A DNA stretch of 64,000 bases from Camillea tinctor. Lineage: Eukaryota; Ascomycota; Sordariomycetes; Xylariales; Xylariaceae. The DNA is taken from positions 1,240,001-1,304,000 of the forward strand of contig MU394052.1 in assembly GCA_022578605.1 (NCBI GenBank). The letters are read 5' to 3'. Shown here piece after piece: positions 1-9,395 of this stretch (position 1 is its first letter; every line of letters begins with the position of its first letter). The notes beneath the pieces were generated by a model. The model saw only the letters and a list, made by a program, of their open reading frames with translations. It had not been told where the DNA came from and made no database searches. The translations under genes were made by a program, and so were the position numbers.

Positions 1-279
1 CATATAAGCAACATATACGTAAGCGCGATGGTGACGACATGGCTATCTTTACTTACTTCCTTGATAGACCTTGACCTTCTCAACAGGGGCACTGTCTAGA
101 AAGGTACCTGTCTTGAACACCTTCAAGCTAGAGGTACCAGTATTTGTGATGGTAGCTTTTACTCCAGTGTTACTGACCATCTGAAGTTTGATGTCAAGAG
201 GCGATTCCCGTTTGTTAAGACCAACAGAAGCAGCACTGGCTGCTGTGGCTAGAAGGTAAATACTGGTGAGAAGCTTCAT
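1..279 (-). CDS. Deuterolysin (M35 metalloprotease), 5' end only, cut by window edge
   Basis: Exon 1 starts at the ATG at 279 and runs to a GTAAGT donor at 56-51; the rest of the gene lies beyond the left edge. The 74 codons encode a signal peptide (MKLLTSIYLLATAASA) followed by the start of a deuterolysin prodomain with the typical SPLDIKL, ATITNTGTSSLKVFKTGTFLD and PVEKVKV segments. In this family the prodomain precedes a secreted zinc endopeptidase with HExxH and a distant Asp ligand; that catalytic part is not visible here, so activity cannot be judged. The inner ATG was chosen because it sits directly before the signal peptide; the longer open frame upstream encodes nothing recognisable. 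The 50 bases left of the donor are intron with no clear acceptor. Confidence 0.85.
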
Positions 280-2071
280 CCTGGATGCTGGAACAATGCA
301 AAATTCTTTAACTTGAAGCGCGAGGTAGATATGGTTTTGGGCTACGACGTATAAAAAAGGCCTGGTAAACAGCCCGTATTTATACCCAGTGGGTTGGAAC
401 TGCTTCGCCTGGCTATATAAACCATATTGGGATTCGTATAGCATCACATAGGCTACACAGAGCGGAGTCCTTGAGTTCTCTGCATATCCTATACAGAATA
501 ATATATTGCCAACGGCACAGAAGCCCAACGAGGAATGTCAATAGGATTATGCTGTAGCTAATGTTCTTCGTCAACAAATTCGGCTTTGACAATGCTGATC
601 TGTAGATATATACCCTGATCCCTGAACCACTCCTCGTAGGCAATGACGGGGATCTAAGAGCTACATGGATGCTCACTATAGATGAATGTCCGTTCAACAC
701 AGGACCGAAATATATTCCAGGTTGATAGACGATCCAAATACTAACTTCGGAAGGAGAACACGAAAGGTCTCGAGATGAAAATGGGTCTTTCTAGCTATAA
801 AGACCTAGTGAGAATGTATCCTAACATTGTCCCTTGGGATGTCTTTTACGCTCATAGAATGTAGCCCCTTTACTGAGCGTGGAGGCTGAAACAATGATAG
901 TCCGTGGAAGCCGGAGGCGATCTTACCACCCCCAGGTTCTTCAGCAGCATAGTCGTTAAGCATGATATGACGTGAACATATCCATCCTCACTTCGATCAT
1001 AACAAACGTGATTATCGGATTTCACGAAGCTGGGCGGTCTGTTTCGATTACTGAGCCTTGGCAGAAATCACCACCATGCAGCTTTCAGTTACGAAACAAA
1101 TGGATTTGACCAAGCTGATCGGCGCCGGGAAAATTCATCACATATGCCGGATTGCGTGTTGGGTTTAGGCTTCTCCCGAGCCAAGACAGACCAAGACAAA
1201 CGAACTTAGAATATCCAGGGCAGACGATAGCCATCCCTGCCGACTAAAGAAATGCCGTCCTATAAATCAAGTCGCGTTAGCAAGCCCTATTTTCTAGTCC
1301 TGACGCCAAGTTCTAGAAGTGACAATCCTTATAATATAACATCAAACTTGACCTCCATCGTCGTCCCTGTGATTATGTACTAGCTCCTCTGTTATGACAG
1401 TGTAGCTTGGCAATATAGGGGATCTAGAGTCCTAGACTAAACAGAGACTTGAAGACGACAACGTGTGGTAATGGGGTCAGCTAATAAGCTTAAAACAACC
1501 CAAGCCAATTTATCGCACACATTTGGCCACCTGCTCTTTTTGTCTAGGACCGCGTGGCACTCTCCCATGCTGCGAGGCCTCAACATGTGCTAAAGGATTC
1601 CACCTCTCACATAATGCCGATGATTGATTGGCCGGCTGCGAACAACGGAAAAGGCACCGAATCGGGTCAATAGTCGTTGGCTCGGCTATCAAGCTTGGGG
1701 TTATCGAGCAAGCCTCCATCGCGTGTTAGCCGCCAAGATAGGTGCGTAACCTATTCAAGAAGCTGGTTCGACCGGACTCGCAGATGATTGCAACTCATCT
1801 CGAATTTGCCACACCATCAGGCAGCACATTTATGATAACACGGACAAACATAAACATATCTATCGTGCTGAAGAACGAAGCTGGAGGTTCAAATGTGCAT
1901 GGAGTTTCTTTTTCCTTGTCTAAATTCGAATGCCGCCATTACCTTAGGATCATCCCAGAGGATTTCTTATTTCGATCTTCGAATCGCCAGGCCGAGATCG
2001 TGGCATTGAGAATACGAGATATTGCATTGAATTAATTCCTACGGAGGCATTAAGCCCACATACCGGCGTCG
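280..2071. other. Intergenic, no gene recognised
   Basis: About 1.8 kb between the divergent deuterolysin and prodomain-like genes. Short open frames at 413-700, 1510-1719 and 1742-2035 have no recognisable protein features and no convincing start context. A TATA-like ataaaaaagg lies near 350, about 70 bases upstream of the deuterolysin ATG. Confidence 0.6.
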
Positions 2072-2671
2072 ATGGTCCTCGAGCGTTCTGGTTTCATCCC
2101 GCGCATCGCTGGGCTAGTGTTATTCGCTGTCTTCATCCTATTTTCCCGGAGGGTTTCACTCTTTGACAAGTCGTATTCAGACGCCATCAGTATGACCGAG
2201 TCGGTGGCTTCCGCGTTGAAAGTGGCAGTCCGACAAGTCAGCTCATCGCCGCCGACGCTGGCGATTGGAGTTACCAATACGCATTCGAGCCCAGTAACTA
2301 TACTATCGTGGAACTCGCCTCTTGACCCTTTAGCAGTGCAGCTGGGCCTGATCTCGTTCACACCTGCTGGAGGCAATGGGCCAGTGGAAATCCCAACGAT
2401 TATGGTCAGACGAAGACTGCCGCCAGGACCAGAGTCGCTCGTGACTATTGAGCCGGGACAGACAAAGGAACAAGTGTTGGAGCTTAAGAACCGTGTTGTT
2501 CCTCTAGAGAAGCTGCGCGGTAAGGTCGGGGTTGTATGTCAAGGGAGTTGGATGGGCATCTGGGCCTCCAAGGCCGATGATATCGCAGCGGAATCTCTGG
2601 AGAATCTTGGCCTCAGTGAAGATGGCTCCGGGGAGAAGTTTGAAAGTCAGCGGGTGGAAATAGAACTCTGA
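2072..2671 (+). CDS. Small membrane-anchored protein resembling a deuterolysin prodomain
   Basis: Single-exon gene for 199 residues. Residues about 12-25 form one hydrophobic segment (GLVLFAVFILFS) followed by RR, suggesting a signal anchor. The rest reads as a beta-rich domain whose order of motifs follows deuterolysin prodomains: an S-x-L-K-V strand, VTNTHSSPVTIL (compare ITNTGTSSLKVF in the gene at the left edge), PLDPLAV, then IEPGQTKEQVLEL, like the APGQT(V/E)E stretch late in M35 prodomains. No HExxH protease part follows. The homology is my inference from motif order; no database search was possible. The last residues are acidic and charged. It might fold or restrain a protease, or be an unrelated immunoglobulin-like fold. 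Confidence 0.6.
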   Translation: MVLERSGFIPRIAGLVLFAVFILFSRRVSLFDKSYSDAISMTESVASALKVAVRQVSSSPPTLAIGVTNTHSSPVTILSWNSPLDPLAVQLGLISFTPAGGNGPVEIPTIMVRRRLPPGPESLVTIEPGQTKEQVLELKNRVVPLEKLRGKVGVVCQGSWMGIWASKADDIAAESLENLGLSEDGSGEKFESQRVEIEL

Positions 2672-3214
2672 CGTATAGTCCAGTAACCTGTTTCTGGTAC
2701 TTCCACTTGAGGGCTATATTTGATGTACAAGATGGACGAGATCTACACTGCTACCGACCTACTGAATTCCAGGTTCCCGGTATTTCCTGTTGCCATAGAA
2801 GTGGCGTACGAGATCAAAGCAGGGTGATTTTTAATTGGATGGTAATCAGCTATTCTCAGACAATTAAAAGCTGCGCGTCTATTTTCATTGTAATAAAAAT
2901 GTGAATAATAAATAAATAAAATCTCTAAGCAGCCAACCAAAGAGTTTTCTAAAATAGTTTCTAAAATAGGTGCGTAGGAGCTATTCTGTAGGTAGGGTAG
3001 GTATAAGAGGTGGGGGTTGGTTTGGGAGATGGAGGGAGATGGAGATGGAGATGGAATCAGGACGGAGGGAATGGAGGTGCTATGTACCATGTACCCGATA
3101 TTTGCTTATCATTAACGATATGAATATAAAGCGGAGAAGGGAGAGGTAGTAGGGCAAACCGTTGCACAGACCATCTCGGCTCTTGTGGATAAGGTAGCGG
3201 ATAAGGTATGTACG
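2672..3214. other. Intergenic, low complexity
   Basis: No supported gene. It contains GGAGATGGAGATGG-type purine repeats at about 3025-3060. The open frames at 2707-2904 and 2743-3090 look like chance. Confidence 0.5.
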
Positions 3215-3216
3215 TA

Positions 3217-3474
3217 CCGTCTATTTTGGGTAATACCGGTTTCTCAAATCCACTTTTTTTACCCCTGCAACCAGTCTTTTTACGTAGATCAACCGGGAGT
3301 AGGTATTTTTCATTGGATAGTAACAAAGCATTAATGGCACCTCTGCAAAATCTCGACTTTTGGTTGGCCCCACCGCGTTACTTGCTTTTTTTTCCTGGTT
3401 GATCTGCGTAAAAAGTCTGGTTGCAAGGGTAAAAAAAATGGATTTGAGAAACCGGAATTACCCAAAATAGACGG
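3217..3474. mobile_element. Foldback MITE-like element with 81-bp inverted repeats and TA flanks
   Basis: Left arm 3217-3297 and right arm 3394-3474 are inverted copies that match at about 75 of 81 positions by my alignment, separated by a 96-base centre. Both ends begin CCGTCTATTTTGGGTAAT and are directly flanked by TA (3215-3216 and 3475-3476), the target duplication of Tc1/mariner-type elements. There is no transposase frame, so it would be non-autonomous. Some arm differences are C/T, as RIP or decay would give. No second copy was seen in the window. Confidence 0.8.
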
Positions 3475-3476
3475 TA

Positions 3477-4853
3477 CCTTCTACGTAGCAATGCGGGGCA
3501 TTCTTTTTTGATATGTAGTTGTACATGGATCGGTTCTCATCCCGTGTGTTGAAAAAGTATAAGTGCATACATGCTATGTACATAACTATACGCCAGCTAG
3601 CTTGGGCAAAGCAGGTGCCCGCAAGACAGAGATGGTAAGAAGAGCAGATTGGAAGACACCAGAGCGGCAAACGGACATGTGTTTGAAAATTCGCAAAGTA
3701 GTGACTTGTCCGTGGGCGCATTTTGCTTCTTTCTCTTCTTTGCGCCAATAAGCTTTTTTCTCATGTTCTTTTCAGGCTTTAGTGACCCCTCAAGGTCGAT
3801 ATGTAATTGTACCTAACATGTGACGTGCAGCCGAAGCGTAGCTCTAAGCAGGTACCCAAGGCAGCGTAAGGTACTTCCAGCAAAGTAATCTATGAGCCTC
3901 ATTCGTATGCTATGTGCTATGGTGACTTCATTGTTGGCCCAATTGCGTTTCGGCACCTGACTCCTTCCTTCCTTCCCGTTCTTCGTCTCCTTCTTATGTA
4001 TGCAGGTAGCTAAGGTGTATCTATTAGCTACATAGATAGTACCCTAGATACATACGTGCGTACATACATTAAACTTTTACCTAACCTTACCTAATCGCAT
4101 AGGTACCTGACTGACTTGACTTGGAGCTGACCTCTTTCTTGATTTCTTTTTTTTTCTACTACCACCACTGCTACCGGTCTGGTCTCATGTCCTACTTCCT
4201 TTTCCACTTCATCTTTTTTACATCTACATTTTTGTCGATACATCCCAATAACCTAACTGAACCTAACCTTACCTAACCTACACACTGATTCTACCAGTTG
4301 ACTACTAATACTCAATACTCCTACTACCACTACCACCACCACTACCACTACCACTACCACTACCACTACCACCATCACTACTAATAACAGTCACCACGTC
4401 TCATCTTGTTCCAGCCCACTTCGGGTCTGTAATATTTCCCAAATATCGTCATTATCGCTCATTCTCATTCCCATTCCCATTCATATTCCCATTCGCACTC
4501 CCACTCCTAGTTCCATCACCACACCCAATGTGAATGTTTCTTTTCCTTCTCTTCGTTATTCTTCCTTCTTCTACAGATTAGTCAGTCGACCTCTGATCTT
4601 CCCGATCACTTGGGTTACATGTTAACTTCTAACCTGGAGCCAACCAAGACGTAGATGGGCCTGTCGCCTACTGATCCCATCACCGTCTGATGGATGATAA
4701 ATGGTCTAAGACTCCTACAATATATCCTGTAGTCTAGACCAGCTAGGGCCGTGTTCGTCCCGCCTTTCTATCGCTCCATCGAGATCAAACATATCTCGTC
4801 GTACCTTCAACCACCTGTCTCCCACATATAGTAACCCACCTTCCCGCAGCACC
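3477..4853. other. Intergenic and likely 5' leader of the 2EXR gene
   Basis: Pyrimidine-rich low-complexity DNA upstream of the 2EXR gene. It holds CCTAACC-like motifs at 4080-4095 and 4250-4282 and two microsatellites annotated separately. No gene is supported. Confidence 0.5.
4321..4380. repeat. (CCACTA)n microsatellite
   Basis: About 60 bases made of imperfect ACTACC/ACC units, non-coding, about 475 bases upstream of the 2EXR start codon. A second imperfect CATTCC repeat follows at about 4464-4508. Confidence 0.85.
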
Positions 4854-6100
4854 ATGGCCTTGTCGTCTTTGCATTTCGACATGCCGAGCCGCCTGCAGCA
4901 GTTCTCCATGTTCGCCAAATTCCCCTACGATATCCGTTATAAGATTTGGGATAGCATCATCTTCACGCCTGGGATCCACTTTTTGAAGCTTGTGGACAAC
5001 ATAGACGAAGTCGATAACCATGAACTATTATATCCCTGGGATAGAGACAGTGATGGATCACCCGGTAGCTCGTCTTCGCGTGTCCCAGAAAAGTCGGCCT
5101 CGCTATCTCACTTCACGGCTGTCCTCAAGCCTGCCTTCCCACTCACGGCCGCCGATCGGTCCCACTATCTGACAATGAGCAAGGTGTTTACCCAACTTGC
5201 TCTATCTTGCAACGAGGCAAAGCATCTTATCGACAAAGCTGTTTCAAGGCCGGGGAACCTGACGTTGGATACCGGCCGTTTGGTCGCCCTGGATAAATCA
5301 TCCGACGTTGTGTGCATCGACTATCCTAAAATGGTTTATTCCCGACATCTGGGCAAATGGGCCGACCACCTCGATCTAGATCAGCTAGCAAAGGTTCGAC
5401 GATTAGCTATTCGCTACACGACCGAGTGGGATGAAGATAGCCGGATCTGTAGTACCTGTGGTCGTATCCATAATCTTCGACGCCGATATGGCCAACCTCA
5501 TCACGTCTATGAGTTTGCCTCACTATTTAAGAACCTCGAAACATTCTATTTCATAGACTGTTTCGCCGTGCGGAAATCATCTGACGGAAGTATCCCACCA
5601 AAACGAGGTTTGTGTAACCCGGGTTAGGATTGATTCCATCTTATTCCTTAGAAGCTTACACACACGTAGTGCCTCAAGACCAGGGTGAGCGCTTTGCTAG
5701 TGGTGAAGAGGGAAGATCCTACTATGAGATTGACCCGAGGTTCTGCAAGATGAACACAAACGCCTTCACCCTTTTGTCATGGGTTCAGGAGAACTATGTC
5801 GCGCATTGCCAGAGGATCCCCAAACTTCACCGCAACCCGGAAAGTGTGAAGTTCAAGGTCCTAGGTTGTGAATGGAATACCGACCAACAACTAGTGCCAG
5901 CCAAACCTCAGGAAAGCCAATCCCTATCCGGCCGCAGAAAAAGACCGAGAGCACACGCCCCTCACCATCCGAGAACGCACCATAAACCGGTCGTAAATGA
6001 TGCTTCTCCGCATGCTCCAATGAACATCGACACACTTCCTGTTGTTTTTGGCGACGGGGGGGAGTCCAAGTTTGAGTTTACCATGGAGGTATCACACTAA
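4854..6100 (+). CDS. 2EXR-domain protein
   Basis: Two exons, 4854-5607 and 5652-6100, join across a 44-nt intron into a 400-residue protein; the codon split over the junction restores one frame (PPKR-EAYTH). The N-terminal segment FAKFPYDIRYKIWDSII (about residues 19-35) is the first motif of the 2EXR family, large in Pezizomycotina and distantly F-box-like. A CSTCGRIH pair of cysteines sits near residue 200. The C-terminal third is basic (GRRKRPRAHAPHHPRTHHK) and probably disordered. The start has a good context (accATGG). 2EXR proteins mostly have no known biochemical role; a part in protein interaction or ubiquitin ligase adaptors is possible but unproven. Confidence 0.8.
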
Positions 6101-7220
6101 AAGCCTTGAGTACCTCGTCTCAATTAACTAATGTCTTTCTTTCTCTTTTTTTTTCAACCTACCTTCCCACACACAACATCCTTTGGTGCAAGGATTCACA
6201 GGGGTTTTAGTGGGATAATACCAGTTTCCTTTGTCACCTACAGGCCATTGATACCCAGACTACATGGCGTCGCTGGCTGGAACGGAGTTGGAGTCATTGC
6301 GAAGTTTATTGAAGCATAGCCTATGGTTAATATATTAAGATTACATCATTGGCTTTTTTCTTTGCTTCAATTGGGACTTTGACACTATTTTGTATTTTCT
6401 ACACACGTCTTGCTCATTCTGAACTTTGTTGTCAATTTAATGTATTAAACCTTCGCGACACCAACGTCACTCCTCGAAAAAGCCGGGGTTTAGTCGCATC
6501 TCCAATATGTCAGGGGTAAAAGATGGAGTGTAGTTTTTTCCTCGTAATTGTTCGTCAATACAAGACCGATCTACGAGCTACTACTAATGATGGGAAGATT
6601 AACTAGAGCTGGACTCTACCTGGACTACCAAAATTAGCTGAACTGCCCAATCAGATTAGACTTATACGGAATTGTGTGGCCATTTGCCGAAAAGAGTGCC
6701 GGGTAGCGGCGTGATAGCGTGCAAGTGGATATCGGTTCTCCCGGTCGCTGTGGGTTTCGTCAAAAGAACCTGAAGTCTCCGCCAAGTTGCGCGACAATTA
6801 AAGAGGTCATGTATTTAAACGATTGGATGTGTGATTTTTTTTTCATATATTTTGATAAGTTATAACGCCCTAGATGACAATTCAGACTGAGAACGGATAA
6901 CGCGAATGATTACCACAGCGCTGGGAGAATATTCACCCTGCCATACTTATAAATGACCCTAGAGGCTAGAACTCTAGGTTAGGTAAGTTCCGATGATCCA
7001 ACAAAAACAACCGAGGAATAGATGAACCCCTCGTTAAGATAGCATCAATTCTTCTGTCATCGGACAGGTCGATATTGAATTGAAACACCCAACCACAGCC
7101 ATTCTGTCCAGTTCGCCCTGAACAGCTAGATCTTTCCTACCCCTATCGGATCGAGAGGAAGGCATATATATATATATACAACCTACCTAGGTATATAGTG
7201 TATATTTATACATATCCATC
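6101..7220. other. Intergenic; promoter of the barrel-hydrolase gene
   Basis: AT-rich, no supported gene. A TATATATATATA run at 7166-7179 lies about 45 bases upstream of the next ATG and probably belongs to its core promoter. Confidence 0.5.
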
Positions 7221-8846
7221 ATGGCTACCCCTGGAATACTCTACGTTACCATGCAGCCCAAACCAGGGCTGCCGTTGCAACAATTCCATGAGTGGTATAA
7301 CAACGAGCATGGCCCAACTCGGCTAAGACTACCCCAGATATTCACCAACGGGCTCCGATTCCAGGCAACCGATGGGCAAGAACCGACCTTTCTCGCCGTC
7401 TACGATGTGACATCTATGTCCTACTTGGAGACTGAAACGTACACTAGCCTGAGAGCAAACCGATCGACTCGGGAGGCTGAGACTATTGGTCAAGTAGACG
7501 TGAAGCGGTATTTCTGGGATCTAGACTGGACTAAGCAATCCCCACTTTACATCCCCATCGAACAACTGACAGACGAAGAAGGGGAAGGCATCGTCCTGGT
7601 TGCTATCGAATTCAAGCCAACGGAAGCGGAGAACGCCGCGGCAGAGATCAAGAAGTGGTACGAGGAGGAGCATGGGGAGATGCTATCCAAAGTACCTGGT
7701 TGGCTGCGTTCGCGCCTCTTGAAGACATCGAGCTTAGAGCCCGGTGCTGCCCCCTCATTCTTGTCTCTGCACGAGTTTGCTCGGGAAAATGGGCTCGGGG
7801 GCCCGGAACACAAGGCCTCCATGTCGACTCCCCGGGCCGCTGAGATCTTGGGGAAATACGCCACGCTGACATCACGAAGGGTATATTCGCTCTTCTACAT
7901 ATTCGGGCCTGCACCCCGCGATCTGCAGAACCTATCTCAACTCCCGCCGGCAGCCTCTACATTCCAGGCGGGAGACGCGAGGACGTTTACGTCGAACAGT
8001 CCCGCCCCGGTCATCCAGTCGTATGTGACCGCGTCCGACGGCCTCTCAATCCCGTATAAGCTGGAAGGCAACCCGGACCCCAAAGCCCCCACCATCGCGT
8101 TCTGCAACTCCCTGCTGACATCCCTGGACATGTGGGACCCGGTCATCGCCATCCTCAAGACGCAGAAACCGCACTACCGCATCCTCCGCTACGACACGCG
8201 GGGGCGGCACGCGATCCCCGCGCCCCCTCAGCCCGCCACCATGGACATGCTCGCCGACGACCTGAGCGCCGTGCTAGCCGCCCTCCGCATCCCAGCGCTG
8301 GATACCCTGATCGGGGTATCCATGGGCGGGGCCACGACGCTGAAGTTCGCGCTCAAGTACCCGGGCCAGCTGCGCAAGTTCGTCGCGTGCGACTTCAACG
8401 CGGCGTCGAGCGCGGTCAACACGGGCGCGTGGCAGGAGCGCATCGGCGTGGCGGAGACGCCGCTCGCGGACGGGGCGCCGGGGATCCAGAAGCTGGCCGC
8501 GCAGACGGTCGAGCGCTGGTTCCACCCCGACACCGTGCAGGCCCAGAAGGACACCGTCGACTGGATGACCCGCATGGTGGCCGCGAACGACGTCCAGGGC
8601 TTCCGGTACAGCTGCCAGGCGCTGTGGGACTACGACATGAAGGCGCAGATGAAGGACTGCAAGGTCCCGGGGCTGCTGGTCGTCGGCGAGGGAGATGGGA
8701 AGGGCGCCCTGGTCAAGGCGATGGACGGGTTTAAGGGGGATTTGGGAGAGGCGGGTGCGGAGCTCGCTGTCGTCCCGAACGCGGGTCATCTGCCGATGTG
8801 CGAGAATCCCGCGGGTTTCTGGGAGGCAGTCGAGAAGTTCTTGTGA
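7221..8846 (+). CDS. Tandem EthD-like barrel / alpha-beta hydrolase fusion
   Basis: An intronless 541-residue protein in three parts. Residues about 1-105 and 120-232 are two ferredoxin-like dimeric alpha-beta barrels of EthD type, each with a WYxxEH motif (FHEWYNNEH near 22-30, IKKWYEEEH near 143-151). Residues about 260-541 are an alpha/beta hydrolase like 3-oxoadipate enol-lactonases, with the nucleophile elbow GVSMGG (Ser367), a likely acid Asp492 in GEGDG and His523 in NAGHLP. No signal peptide is seen, so it is probably cytosolic. EthD-like domains bind hydrophobic or aromatic small molecules, and the hydrolase may open a lactone or ester; the substrate is unknown. The 3' half is clearly more GC-rich than the 5' half. 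Confidence 0.85.
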   Translation: MATPGILYVTMQPKPGLPLQQFHEWYNNEHGPTRLRLPQIFTNGLRFQATDGQEPTFLAVYDVTSMSYLETETYTSLRANRSTREAETIGQVDVKRYFWDLDWTKQSPLYIPIEQLTDEEGEGIVLVAIEFKPTEAENAAAEIKKWYEEEHGEMLSKVPGWLRSRLLKTSSLEPGAAPSFLSLHEFARENGLGGPEHKASMSTPRAAEILGKYATLTSRRVYSLFYIFGPAPRDLQNLSQLPPAASTFQAGDARTFTSNSPAPVIQSYVTASDGLSIPYKLEGNPDPKAPTIAFCNSLLTSLDMWDPVIAILKTQKPHYRILRYDTRGRHAIPAPPQPATMDMLADDLSAVLAALRIPALDTLIGVSMGGATTLKFALKYPGQLRKFVACDFNAASSAVNTGAWQERIGVAETPLADGAPGIQKLAAQTVERWFHPDTVQAQKDTVDWMTRMVAANDVQGFRYSCQALWDYDMKAQMKDCKVPGLLVVGEGDGKGALVKAMDGFKGDLGEAGAELAVVPNAGHLPMCENPAGFWEAVEKFL

Positions 8847-9395
8847 ATAGTCCTAAATTGAGATGTATCTATCATTAGTTGGTTGGACCGACTCTTGTTC
8901 TGCCAAATAATGACTGGACTTTTCTGTGTAAGCTCTTACCCCTGAAACGAATATGCCTTCCCTATTTTCCGTATAGGTGACTCCTAACAACCTCATAACT
9001 GTATTTACTTGAACATAACGGTATCTGACAATATTTTCTACAAAAAAGAACCAAACTGTTTAATCAATTGCTAGCAATAAGCGTTTTGGCTCGAGGGCTC
9101 CTCCCTTATAGAGGCTCAGCAATGCGCTTAAGTCGTAGAAGAAAGTTTCAAGGATTCGCCTTCCTTGATTAACCATGTTGCTTGATTGTTTTAATAGCAT
9201 CTTATTCCATCCCAGGCTATAGAATTTTATTTGTTTTATAAGTCTTAGAGTATCTTACAACGAGATCACATATGCCCTTTCTTATGAAGAGCCTTTCTAA
9301 CTTTCTCCCCTCCTCCTATATCATCTTGTTGTTCATCAGCTTATGAAACGATACTTATACGTCTACCTAAGTAGCTATCACCTATATCTTGAAAA
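8847..9395. other. Intergenic
   Basis: AT-rich spacer between two plus-strand genes; holds the 3' end of the hydrolase gene and the promoter of the subtilase. No gene seen. Confidence 0.5.

Noticed and set aside
4250..4282. CCTAACC-type repeats, possible interstitial telomere
   Set aside because: Units are irregular and differ from the usual TTAGGG/CCCTAA repeat of filamentous ascomycetes; low-complexity promoter DNA explains them.
6131..6319. Small open frame after the 2EXR gene
   Set aside because: Lies in the probable 3' UTR and has no family features.
8132..8734. Long Arg/Ala/Gly-rich open frame inside the barrel-hydrolase gene
   Set aside because: Shadow frame of a GC-rich coding region; the frame of 7221-8846 has intact catalytic motifs.
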